Positions 1 through 7,417 of a DNA stretch of 51,187 nucleotides are shown piece after piece. Position 1 is the first letter of the stretch, and each line of letters begins with the position of its first letter. The translations under genes and the position numbers were made by a program. Under the pieces are notes generated by a model. The model searched no databases. It worked only from the letters and a program-made list of their open reading frames with translations, and was not told where the DNA came from. The stretch spans positions 1 through 51,187 of the forward strand of contig JAJDXR010000017.1 of NCBI GenBank assembly GCA_022823165.1, read 5' to 3'. This stretch comes from Anaerolineae bacterium (GTDB lineage: Bacteria; Chloroflexota; Anaerolineae; Aggregatilineales; Phototrophicaceae).

Positions 1-94
1 TCTCACCCCGAAGGATTTCCAACACAATCCTGACTTTCGTCTCTGCCGAGTACTTGCGATATTTTCCCACGAGCGTCCTTCCTTTGCTGAGCAT
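1..94 (-). CDS. IS3/IS911-type transposase OrfA, N-terminal part only
   Basis: An ATG at 94 reading leftward gives MLSKGRTLVGKYRKYSAETK followed by VRIVLEILRGE, then runs off the window. The pattern R-K-Y-S-A-E-x-K, then a short hydrophobic helix ending in L-R-G-E, is the first helix of the helix-turn-helix of IS3-family OrfA proteins, which bind the element ends and are normally joined to the DDE integrase OrfB by frameshifting. Only about 31 residues are visible, so the subgroup cannot be set. It lies just inside the element terminus, as expected. Confidence 0.65.
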   Translation of the reverse strand, partial: MLSKGRTLVGKYRKYSAETKVRIVLEILRGE

Positions 95-136
95 CTAGTA
101 TACTCTCTTTACTAGGTGTCCAGTTTTTCAGGACCA
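1..136 (-). mobile_element. Left-edge partial IS3-type insertion sequence
   Basis: Read on the minus strand, the element begins near position 136 with TGGTCCTGAAAAACTGGACA, a TG-initiated terminus of the kind IS3-family elements carry, followed 40 bp later by the start of a transposase OrfA. The element continues beyond the left edge, so its other end and the target duplication cannot be seen. It abuts the stump of a restriction-modification gene on the plus strand, which suggests that this insertion cut that gene. The exact boundary (about 134-136) is inferred from the terminus. Confidence 0.65.
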
Positions 137-287
137 CTACACGCATAAGTGGCTGAAAGACCGGCGCGGACGCAAGCTGTCCTTGGACGAAAAAGAACAC
201 TATCAGAAAATCGTGGTCGCCTTATCCGAGACGATTCGCGTCATGTCCGCGATTGACGCCGCTATTCCGGGCTTCCCGCTTGAATAG
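135..287 (+). pseudogene. 3' stump of a type ISP-like restriction-modification / DNA methyltransferase gene
   Basis: An open frame enters from the insertion sequence boundary and ends at TAG 285-287. It encodes about 50 residues including HKWLKDRRGRKLSLDEKEHY and then an amphipathic helix with SETIRVMSAID. This pattern (W-L-x-D-R-x-G-R-x-L, HYQ, T-I-R-x-M) is, from memory, the extreme C-terminus of large single-chain restriction-modification or methyltransferase proteins of the ISP/Eco57I type. There is no start codon and the upstream part is missing, so it is a remnant. It overlaps the end of the convergent MocA-like gene by 26 bp. Confidence 0.5.
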
Positions 288-855
288 CCCGCTCATAAGC
301 CGCCCGCGTATCCAGATCCAGCAGCACGCCCGCGTCCTCCACATCCACCAGGCGCAGCCGCGACCCGCGCAGCGCAGCCCGCGGCCGCGCATCCGCCGGC
401 AATTCCAGCATCGCCCGCCAATAAGCCCGATCCAGCAGCACCGGATGCCCGCGCCGCCCTTGATTGCGAGGCGCCACATTCCAGCCCGGCTCATGCGCGG
501 CGGCCAGCTCGCCGATGACCGCCGGCGGCACACAGGGCATATCGGCCGGCTGAATGAACGCGCCCGCCAAATCCGCCGGCAGCGCGCCCAAGCCGACCTT
601 GACCGACGACAGCATCTCGCCGCTGGCATAGTCGGGATTGCGCGCGCAGCGCACCTCGAGGTCGGCGACGGCGGCGCGCACTTCCGCCGCGTCGCGCCCG
701 GTCACGACGATGACCGGGTCGATGCCGGCGCTTGTGTATAACGCGGCGACATGCCTCACAATCGGCCGGCCGTCCCGCCAGGGCAGCAGCACTTTGTTCT
801 CCACCATGCGCCTGGACAAGCCCGCCGCCAGAATAAGCGCGCCGAATCTCGACAC
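262..855 (-). CDS. MobA/MocA-like nucleotidyltransferase (molybdenum cofactor)
   Basis: A 197-residue protein with the GT-A fold signature LILAAGLSRRM at residues 7-17 that binds the nucleotide phosphates, the acidic QPADMPC motif at 102-108 for the metal, and GHPVLL at 136-141. Family members transfer CMP or GMP onto molybdopterin. MocA-type enzymes serve xanthine dehydrogenase and CO dehydrogenase, which fits the neighbours. It is the last gene of the leftward run: its ATG starts two bases after the stop of the molybdopterin-binding gene, so translation is probably coupled. Its 3' end overlaps the R-M stump on the other strand. Length is normal for the family. Which nucleotide it uses cannot be told from sequence. 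Confidence 0.85.
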   Translation of the reverse strand: MSRFGALILAAGLSRRMVENKVLLPWRDGRPIVRHVAALYTSAGIDPVIVVTGRDAAEVRAAVADLEVRCARNPDYASGEMLSSVKVGLGALPADLAGAFIQPADMPCVPPAVIGELAAAHEPGWNVAPRNQGRRGHPVLLDRAYWRAMLELPADARPRAALRGSRLRLVDVEDAGVLLDLDTRAAYERAIQAGSPE

Positions 856-857
856 GA

Positions 858-1952
858 TCAGCGTTCCGTGTCAGAGCCTGCCCCGCCCTGATGTGTCGGA
901 TGCCCGCCATAGAGATGGCGGGATGGGGCTGGGGGGTGGGGTTGGTTTGTCATGCTGCGGGGCATGGGGCGCTCGGCGATGTCTTGCAGCAAGCCGCCGT
1001 GCCCCATCGACACCAGATTGGCGCGGGTCAAGCGCTCGCCGCTGAGCAGGCGCGGCAGGATCCAGTCGATGACATTGGTCTTGGGCGACTTGATGCAGCC
1101 CGGCGCGCCGACCACTGGTATTTCGCCCAGGTAGCCCAGCATCAGCAGCGTGCCGGGGTCGACTGGCACGCCATGCAGCGTGATGCTGCCGCCGGCCAAC
1201 AGCAGAGCGGAGGGCACGACATCCTCGCGGTCGATGATCGCGGATATGCTGGCGACTAAAATCAGGTCAGCCTTGGCCTGCGCGCGGATGGCCTGCGCGA
1301 CCGAGTCGGCATTGTGCGCGGCAGTGGTCGGTTCGAGCAGGACACTGCCCCAGCCTTCAATCCGCCGGCGCACAGGTTCGTGGAAGCTTCTCACCAGGCG
1401 CTCGCGAGTCGCCTCTGCGCCGGACACGATCAGCGCCACGCGCATGGCTTGCAGCGGACGCACCTGCAAGACGGCGGCGCTGGCTGCGGCGATGCGCTCG
1501 ACATCCACCACGCGCGCAGTCGGTACGCCAAAAGGCACGACTTTGACCAGGGCGACCATCTCGCCGGCGTCCACCAGGCTGTAAGCGCGCCGCGTCGCGA
1601 TGGTGATGCCGTCGTAGATATTGTTGATCAATTCCAGCGCCGGCACGTTGACGTGCAAGACGCCGCGCTCGCTTGCTGTGAGGTTGGCGCGGCCGACGCC
1701 CGGCGCCCGCATGCGCACCTGCGGTCCTGCCACCACGGCGCCGATGCGCGCGGCAGCTTCGTCCTCATGCAAATCGGCGCTGCTCAGCTGCGCGATGGTG
1801 ATGCGCTCCAGGCTCAGCCGCCGCAGCCGGACGATGTCTTGCGCGCTCAGCAGGCGCCCTTTGTTAAAGACCATCTTGCCGGCGTCGTCATAGAGCTTGT
1901 GCGCCAGGATGCCGCCGACGGCCTCGTCCAGCGCGACCTCGCCGAACTTCAT
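858..1952 (-). CDS. Molybdopterin-binding (MoCF/MoeA-like) domain protein
   Basis: A 364-residue protein. The first ~170 residues form an uncharacterised domain. From about 172 (MRVALIVSGAEATRERLV) to 320 it follows the MoCF_biosynth fold seen in MogA/MoeA, with the late GAPGCIKSPKTNVIDWILPR segment typical of the version encoded next to CO dehydrogenase and XdhC genes. It presumably handles molybdopterin before insertion into a hydroxylase. Its ATG overlaps the stop of xdhC by four bases (ATGA), and the MocA-like gene follows after two bases, so the three are one transcription unit. The last ~30 residues are proline- and histidine-rich and look disordered. The function is inferred from family and context. 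Confidence 0.75.
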   Translation of the reverse strand: MKFGEVALDEAVGGILAHKLYDDAGKMVFNKGRLLSAQDIVRLRRLSLERITIAQLSSADLHEDEAAARIGAVVAGPQVRMRAPGVGRANLTASERGVLHVNVPALELINNIYDGITIATRRAYSLVDAGEMVALVKVVPFGVPTARVVDVERIAAASAAVLQVRPLQAMRVALIVSGAEATRERLVRSFHEPVRRRIEGWGSVLLEPTTAAHNADSVAQAIRAQAKADLILVASISAIIDREDVVPSALLLAGGSITLHGVPVDPGTLLMLGYLGEIPVVGAPGCIKSPKTNVIDWILPRLLSGERLTRANLVSMGHGGLLQDIAERPMPRSMTNQPHPPAPSRHLYGGHPTHQGGAGSDTER

Positions 1953-3001
1953 GGCGCGGGTCCCGCCGCTGCGCCGTTGCGCGCAGCGATAATCTCAGCC
2001 AGGATGCAGACCGCGATTTCTTCCGGTGTGCTCGCGCCGATGTCGATGCCGATGGGTGTGCGAATTTGCGCGATTAGTTCGTCGCTGAGGCCGGCTGCTT
2101 TCAGCCGCGCCACCCGCTGCCGATGCGTGCGTCCACTGCTCAAAACGCCGACGTAGGGGATATTGGCAGGCAACGCCGTCGTCAGCGCCTTGTCGTCAAT
2201 CTTGGGGTCATGCGTGAGCACCGCTAGATAAGTGCTGCGGTCCAGGCCGAGCTGGGGCAGCGCCTTGTCGGGATAGCTGTGCAGGATATTGGCCGCGTTA
2301 GGGAAGCGCTCTTTCGAGGCGAAGGCCGAGCGCGGATCGACGATCGAGACGCGAAATCCCACTAGCGCCGCCATTGCCTGCAAGGGAATCGAGACGTGGA
2401 CGCCGCCGATGAGAATCAGATGCGGGCGCTCCACTTGCATATCGACCATGACGCGCGTCGCGCTCGCTTCCGCGCACTTGTCCAACGCGACGATGCCGCT
2501 CTGGCTGCAATCCGCCGCCGCCGCTTTTAGCCGCGCCAGCAGGTCATCCGGCAGCCCGTCGGTCTGGTACAGTACATCACCGCCGCCATCAAGCAGCGCC
2601 TTCTCGCCGATAAATTCGCCGTCCATGACCGTGACCGTTACACCGAATTTGTCGTTCTCGGCCAGATCGGCCAGCGCGTCCCACCACAGCGTATCGAGCG
2701 GCTCGACGAATACTTCGATGCTGCCGCCGCAGGTCAAGCCGACCTCCCAGGCCATGTCATCGGCCACGCCAAAGTGGAGCAAGCGCGGCCTGCCGTCTCG
2801 TAAGCCGGCCAGCGCCTCTTCCACGACAGCGCCTTCCACGCAGCCGCCGCTGACCGAGCCGATCATCGCCATGCCATCCGTGATTCCCATCTTCGAGCCT
2901 TCGCGGCGGGGCGCCGAGCCCCAGGTCTTGACGACGGTCGCCAGCGCGACCGAGCGCTGCTCCGCGCGCCAGCGTTTCATCGTTGCGAGTATGTCCAGCA
3001 T
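1949..3001 (-). CDS. XdhC/CoxI family protein (molybdenum hydroxylase maturation)
   Basis: About 350 residues from the ATG at 3001, which has a good ribosome site (AGAGGAG, five bases away); a longer reading frame to 3058 lacks one. The N-terminal XdhC_CoxI domain carries GSAPRREGSKM and the SVSGGCVEG motif with its cysteine. The C-terminal XdhC_C domain is a Rossmann fold beginning LILIGGVHVSIPLQAMAAL and ending in a cysteine-containing helix. XdhC proteins bind and protect the molybdenum cofactor and help its sulfuration before insertion into xanthine or CO dehydrogenase. The gene overlaps the next gene by four bases and lies 10 bp after the VWA gene. Confidence 0.88.
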   Translation of the reverse strand: MLDILATMKRWRAEQRSVALATVVKTWGSAPRREGSKMGITDGMAMIGSVSGGCVEGAVVEEALAGLRDGRPRLLHFGVADDMAWEVGLTCGGSIEVFVEPLDTLWWDALADLAENDKFGVTVTVMDGEFIGEKALLDGGGDVLYQTDGLPDDLLARLKAAAADCSQSGIVALDKCAEASATRVMVDMQVERPHLILIGGVHVSIPLQAMAALVGFRVSIVDPRSAFASKERFPNAANILHSYPDKALPQLGLDRSTYLAVLTHDPKIDDKALTTALPANIPYVGVLSSGRTHRQRVARLKAAGLSDELIAQIRTPIGIDIGASTPEEIAVCILAEIIAARNGAAAGPAP

Positions 3002-3011
3002 TGTGTCTCCT

Positions 3012-4256
3012 CTATGCCAGATAGCGCTTGCGATACGGTTCGGCGCTCGGCCGGCCATTCAGATTCTGCAGCGCCTTGACGATGACCTCAAGGTTGGACA
3101 AATTCGTGATGGGCAGAAAGTCGTGCACATAGGGAAGCAGCGCCTGCGCGCCGCGGGTCAGCGGCTCGTACTCGGGCACATCCAGCAGCGGATTGAGCCA
3201 GATCAGCCGCTTGCAGGCCAATTTCAGCCGCGCCATCTCCCGGTGCAGCTGCGGAATATCGCCCCGATCCCAGCCGTCGGTGATCAAGATGACGATGGCG
3301 CCGCGACCCAATACCCGCCGCGCCCAGACCCAGTTGAAGCCGCGCAGGCACTCGCCGGTCATCGTGCCGCCGCCCCACTGCAAGACTGTCTGCCCGATGT
3401 CTTCCAGGGCGTCGTCGACGTTCTTCTGGCGAATTTGCCGCGTAATTCGCGTGATATCAGTGCTGTAAACAAAGGACTCTACTTGATAAAGCGAGCCGGC
3501 CAGGGTGTGCATGAAGTGCAGCAAGATGCGCGTATAGCGCTCCATGCTGCCGCTGATATCGCAGAGCAAAACGACCGGTCGCGGCTTGTCCTTGCGGCGA
3601 TGCGTCGGCAGCCGCGTCACATCGCCTTGCTTGCGAATCATATCTTTCATCAGTCGGCGCATATTGATCTGCCGGCCTTTGCCGTTCTCGAAGCGGCGTG
3701 TGCGGCGCAGGCCCAGCGAATCGGGCATTTTGGCGATCATGCGCTTGGCCATCTCCAGTTCCTCCGCCGTCATATCGGCGAAATCCTTGTTGCGCAGGCG
3801 CTCTTGCCGGCTGTAAGTCGGCGCCAGCGCGATCATGCTCGTATCCAGCTCCTGGGCTGATGCGCCGTTCTCGCTGGGGCTGGCTTCCAGCGGCGGCAAA
3901 AACTGTGTCTTCTTCTTGCGCCGTTCCTCGCCTAACGATTGCAGATTTAGGGTCGTGAAACCATCAGAGGGCCGCCGCCAGAACAGATCGAATGCTTCGT
4001 CAAAATAATCGATTTCTTTTCTGTGCGTCACCAGATGCGTTCGCAGCGTGTAGTAGAAGTCCTGCTTGCGGCCCAGCTGGATATGCGCCAGCGCCCGTCC
4101 CACGTCCATCATGCGGTTGGGCGTCACGTTCATGCCCAGCGCGCGGCAGACGCGCCCGAAAAGAATCAGGTTGTGCGTCAGCTTGCCACCGCGGTAGTCA
4201 TGCGGGTTTTCCGCGGGACCGAGGTAGAGGCTGTTGATTGGCGGGTCTTTGGACAT
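3012..4256 (-). CDS. VWA domain CoxE-like protein
   Basis: A 414-residue protein with a C-terminal von Willebrand A domain. The metal-ion site is DISGS at 233-237, with the threonines of WGGGTMTGE at about 294-302 and the acidic ITDGWD at 325-330. The N-terminal 200 residues are charged and helical. CoxE-type VWA proteins act with a MoxR ATPase (CoxD) to mature or assemble the CO dehydrogenase active site. That ATPase is encoded 93 bp upstream, and XdhC follows 10 bp downstream. No strong Shine-Dalgarno precedes the ATG. Family assignment is firm; the hydroxylase served is not encoded here. Confidence 0.88.
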   Translation of the reverse strand: MSKDPPINSLYLGPAENPHDYRGGKLTHNLILFGRVCRALGMNVTPNRMMDVGRALAHIQLGRKQDFYYTLRTHLVTHRKEIDYFDEAFDLFWRRPSDGFTTLNLQSLGEERRKKKTQFLPPLEASPSENGASAQELDTSMIALAPTYSRQERLRNKDFADMTAEELEMAKRMIAKMPDSLGLRRTRRFENGKGRQINMRRLMKDMIRKQGDVTRLPTHRRKDKPRPVVLLCDISGSMERYTRILLHFMHTLAGSLYQVESFVYSTDITRITRQIRQKNVDDALEDIGQTVLQWGGGTMTGECLRGFNWVWARRVLGRGAIVILITDGWDRGDIPQLHREMARLKLACKRLIWLNPLLDVPEYEPLTRGAQALLPYVHDFLPITNLSNLEVIVKALQNLNGRPSAEPYRKRYLA

Positions 4257-4283
4257 TTAGTATCACACAGTAGTTGTCACTGC

Positions 4284-4326
4284 GGGCGACCCAGTGGGGC
4301 GCGTAGACACTGCCCGTCGGTCGCCC
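4284..4326. repeat. Interoperonic palindrome (GGGCGACC / GGTCGCCC arms)
   Basis: An 8-bp inverted repeat, GGGCGACC at 4284-4291 and GGTCGCCC at 4319-4326, with a 27-base loop. It lies in the 93-bp gap between the MoxR and VWA genes. It belongs by sequence to the group of GGGCGA(G/C)CC palindromes found in several gaps of this window. It could form a hairpin in the mRNA between the two genes. Confidence 0.5.
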
Positions 4327-4349
4327 CTACCTCCCGACAGGCACGGGGC

Positions 4350-5264
4350 TTAGCCGGCTCGCTGCGCCTCGACTTTGGCGCGCTCAATCATATTTTGGAT
4401 GGTGGCCGCGTCCAGCATATCCACATCGTCCTGGTACTTGAGGATCACACCCAGTGTATCTTGCACCGTCTCCAGCGAGAGTTCATTCTGATCAAGCGCG
4501 ATCAAGGCGGCTGTCCAATCCAGCGTTTCGGCAATGCCCGGGCGCTTGAACAGCTCCATCGAGCGCATATCCTGGATGAAGGCCGTGATCTGCCGCGCCA
4601 GCATCGGGGCGATCAAGGGCGCCTTGCGTTCGACGATCTGCAACTCCTTGTGAAAATGCGGATAGTCAATCCAGTAGTACAAGCAGCGGCGCTTCAAGGC
4701 ATCGTGAATCTCGCGCGTTCGATTGGAGGTCACCACGACCACCGGCGGCATCGTGGCTTTGATGGTACCCAACTCCGGAATGGTAATCTGAAAGTCGGAG
4801 AGCAATTCCAGCAGGAAAGCTTCGAACTCTTCGTCCGAGCGGTCCAATTCATCTATCAGCAAGACCGGCGCCGCGCCTTCATGCGTATGCTCAATGGCTT
4901 GCAGCAGCGGTCGCTTCAGCAAGAAGCGCTGGGAGAAGAGTTCACGCTCCATCGCCTCGCGAGCCAGACTCTCCCGCTCCATCAGGCGCAGGTGCAATAT
5001 CTGCCCGGCGTAATTCCACTCGTAGACGGCGGTGTTGATGTCCAAGCCCTCGTAACATTGCATGCGGATCAGCTCGGTGTCCAGCAGCGCCGCCAGCACC
5101 TTGGCGATTTCCGTTTTGCCGACGCCGGCGTCGCCTTCGAGGAAAAGGGGTTTGCCCGTTTTCAGCGCCAAATATATAGCCACCGCCAAACCGCGCTCGG
5201 CGATATAATCCTGCTCCGCCAGCGCACCCTGCAATTCATCCACCGAGTTGTAGGTCAAATTCAT
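4350..5264 (-). CDS. MoxR-family AAA+ ATPase, CoxD-like
   Basis: A 304-residue MoxR ATPase with Walker A GDAGVGKT at 44-51, Walker B PVLLIDELDR at about 133-142, and a sensor-like VVVTSNRTREIHDALKRRC segment. MoxR ATPases pair with VWA proteins to remodel metalloenzyme precursors. CoxD/CoxE do this for the copper-molybdenum site of CO dehydrogenase. It is first in the leftward run and has a reasonable ribosome site (AGGA, five bases before ATG). A second MoxR gene at 41.5-42.5 kb has a different context, so the two are paralogues with separate partners. Confidence 0.88.
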   Translation of the reverse strand: MNLTYNSVDELQGALAEQDYIAERGLAVAIYLALKTGKPLFLEGDAGVGKTEIAKVLAALLDTELIRMQCYEGLDINTAVYEWNYAGQILHLRLMERESLAREAMERELFSQRFLLKRPLLQAIEHTHEGAAPVLLIDELDRSDEEFEAFLLELLSDFQITIPELGTIKATMPPVVVVTSNRTREIHDALKRRCLYYWIDYPHFHKELQIVERKAPLIAPMLARQITAFIQDMRSMELFKRPGIAETLDWTAALIALDQNELSLETVQDTLGVILKYQDDVDMLDAATIQNMIERAKVEAQRAG

Positions 5265-5390
5265 TTCTGTCCTGTGAACTGTCTGAACGGGTCGACACAG
5301 TCCAAGGTATTCTAACGCAGGGCAGGGCAGTTTCGCAGGGCGTCTTACATGGCGCTACCACAATCAAGGTTGCCGTCCGCCGCAGCGGGA

Positions 5391-5867
5391 TCAGGCGATC
5401 CAATCACGCCAGGTCTGCGTCAGGGGCAAGCCCATTGCCTTGGCGTAAACGCTGACTTTGCCGTAGAAGATCAGCAGCGCCTCGCGCAATATGTCCAGGC
5501 TGATATGCAGCGCCACTCGGTAGCCGCCGCGATCCATCTGCTTGTCAGCCACATCGGCGTCGGTCACCGCTTCCAGCGCCGCCTCCAAGTCATCGTCGAG
5601 TTGTTTGTACCAGGCTCGCAGCGCGGCCACGCTTGACAGATAGCGGTCGTCGTTCGTCCGATAGCTGAAATCGACTGTGAAGGTCTTGAAGGACTGCGCG
5701 TAAGCATATTGCGTCTCGCCCAATTCACGGCAAAGTTCACCCAGCGTCGGGTTGCCGCCGCCCGGCGAATAAGCCAAATCCGCATCGCTCAGCGCCGCCA
5801 TCAGCTCATCGCGCAGGGGCGTATACAGGCGATTCAAATTCCAGAATTCTTGAATCTGCGCGTTCAT
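5391..5867 (-). CDS. DinB-fold protein
   Basis: A 158-residue, mostly helical protein with the pattern of the DinB/YfiT four-helix bundle: an N-terminal helix with LRDELMAALSDADL, then GGNPTLGELCRELGETQYAY in place of the usual W-x-x-x-x-x-x-H segment. The classic three-histidine metal site is poorly preserved: the first helix pair has no clear histidine, and one lies in ALHISLDILREAL. The ATG has a strong AAGGGAG ribosome site six bases away. It stands alone between the MoxR gene and a repeat-bearing gap. Members bind metals or transfer low-molecular-weight thiols; no substrate can be assigned. Confidence 0.7.
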   Translation of the reverse strand: MNAQIQEFWNLNRLYTPLRDELMAALSDADLAYSPGGGNPTLGELCRELGETQYAYAQSFKTFTVDFSYRTNDDRYLSSVAALRAWYKQLDDDLEAALEAVTDADVADKQMDRGGYRVALHISLDILREALLIFYGKVSVYAKAMGLPLTQTWRDWIA

Positions 5868-5975
5868 GCGCGTCTCCCTTCTGTATGCTCAATGTGACGC
5901 GCCATTATAGGTCAGCGAGGCGCAAATGGAAAAGAGGCCGCGCGAAAGCCTTCAATCGCTTCGCATCACATTCAT

Positions 5976-6090
5976 CACCGAGGACACAGAAGCAGGACCC
6001 ATGTGGTTATGCGAAAATTGATTGGAAATCCCTGGCAATCGTGGGCGAGCCAAGGCTCGCCTCTACAACCATACGAGTATTTTGGCATTT
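5976..6090. repeat. Dispersed intergenic repeat, copy A, with GGCGAGCC palindrome
   Basis: This stretch is recognisably the reverse complement of 20512-20630. Shared blocks include CACAGAAGC, ATGCGAAAA followed by TGGAA, the palindrome GGCGAGCC-aa-GGCTCGCC (6044-6061), and CATACGAGTATTTTGGCA. A weaker third relative lies near 38.86-39.08 kb: a common TCATTACTTACT string falls at about 6112 and 39053. No transposase is inside, so it looks like a small non-coding repeat spread between operons. It occupies much of the 420-bp gap before the alcohol dehydrogenase gene. An open frame through the gap (5885-6244) has no protein-like character. Confidence 0.65.
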
Positions 6091-6290
6091 TTTTCTTGCT
6101 GCTGCGATTGTCATTACTTACTTGGATTTACTGAGGGATCAGAGTTTCTTGATTGCTTGGCACGGTATTCGTAATCGCCTATTCACCACGCCCTTCCAGC
6201 TCTGTTTGTGGCGCGAATCATTGCGCTGTGACTATAATCAGTGAGTCGATTCCGCTGCCGAGATCGCGCCACTAGCGAGAGGACAAGCCC

Positions 6291-7388
6291 ATGAAGATGA
6301 GAGCCGCCGTACTTAACGAAACCAACACGCCTTTCAGCATCGAAACCGTCGACTTGCAAGCGCCGCAAGCGGGTGAAGTGCTGGTCAAGATGGCGGCCAG
6401 CGGCGTCTGCCACAGCGACTGGCACGTGGTGGAAGGCTTGTCCTATTTTCCCCTGCCCATCATCTGCGGACATGAAGGCGCCGGCGTGGTCGAAGCGGTC
6501 GGCGACGGCGTTGCCAGCGTACAGCCCGGCGATCACGTCTCGCTGAACTTCCGCGCCCATTGCGGCAGTTGCTTTTACTGCCAGCAAGGCAAGTCCAACC
6601 TCTGTGAAACTTATACGCCGGTGCTGCGCTCGGGTTTGCAGAAAGACGGCAGCAGCCGGATATCCAGGGATGGCGAGCCGATTTACATCATGACCGGGCT
6701 GGGCTGTTTCGCGGAATACGTGGTGATTCCCGAATCAGGCTGCGTGGCTGTCCGCCGCGATGTGCCGCTGGAAGTAGCGGCCCTGGTGGGCTGCGCCGTC
6801 TCCACTGGCGTGGGCGCCGCCATGTTCACCGCTGGCGTGCGCCCGGGCGAGAGCGTTGCCGTCTACGGCGCTGGCGGCGTCGGCTTGAATATCATCATGG
6901 GCGCGGCTATGTGCGGCGCCGACCCCATCATCGCCATCGACACCAATAGCACCAAGATGGAGATCGCGCGCGAATTTGGCGCCACGCATACCATGTACTC
7001 CGAAGACACCGTCAGCCAGATTCAGTCGCTCACGGCCGGCCGCGGCGCTGACCATGTCTTTGAATCGGTCGGCTTGCAATCTCTGCAAGAGACCGCCTTT
7101 GAGGCCACGCGCCCGGGCGGCACACTGACGTTGGTGGGCTTGACGCCGGTAGGCAGCGGCACCAACTTGCCCGGCGCCATCATCACGCGCACCGAGAAGG
7201 TCATCAAAGGCAGCTTCTACGGCTCGGTGCTGCCGCAGCGCGACTTCCCCATGTTCCTGGATCTGTATTCCAATGGCAAGCTCAAGCTGGACGAGCTGGT
7301 GACGAAGCGCTATAGCCTGGACGAGATCAACGAAGCCTACCAGGACATGCTCACCGGCGAGGTCGCGCGCGGGATTATTGTGTTTTGA
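6291..7388 (+). CDS. Zinc-dependent alcohol dehydrogenase (MDR family)
   Basis: A 365-residue medium-chain dehydrogenase. Catalytic zinc ligands are C40, H61-E62 of CGHEGAG, and C168 in VGCAVSTG. The structural zinc cysteines are C91, C94, C97 and C105. The NAD-binding turn is GAGGVG at 193-198, followed by an aspartate (IIAIDTN) that favours NAD over NADP. Length and the intact zinc sites point to an alcohol or formaldehyde-adduct oxidoreductase of the class III-like branch. A good ribosome site (GAGAGGA, seven bases) precedes the ATG. It is a single-gene unit; the restriction gene begins 29 bp downstream on the same strand but differs in base composition. Confidence 0.9.
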   Translation: MKMRAAVLNETNTPFSIETVDLQAPQAGEVLVKMAASGVCHSDWHVVEGLSYFPLPIICGHEGAGVVEAVGDGVASVQPGDHVSLNFRAHCGSCFYCQQGKSNLCETYTPVLRSGLQKDGSSRISRDGEPIYIMTGLGCFAEYVVIPESGCVAVRRDVPLEVAALVGCAVSTGVGAAMFTAGVRPGESVAVYGAGGVGLNIIMGAAMCGADPIIAIDTNSTKMEIAREFGATHTMYSEDTVSQIQSLTAGRGADHVFESVGLQSLQETAFEATRPGGTLTLVGLTPVGSGTNLPGAIITRTEKVIKGSFYGSVLPQRDFPMFLDLYSNGKLKLDELVTKRYSLDEINEAYQDMLTGEVARGIIVF

Positions 7389-7417
7389 GGTAGCCGACTG
7401 GCAGAGCGCAATTTACC

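Noticed and set aside
2289..3860. A 523-residue plus-strand frame opposite XdhC and VWA genes
   Set aside because: Spans two real genes on the other strand and shows no family motif.
5885..6244. A 119-residue frame in the gap before the alcohol dehydrogenase
   Set aside because: It runs through the dispersed repeat and lacks protein-like composition.
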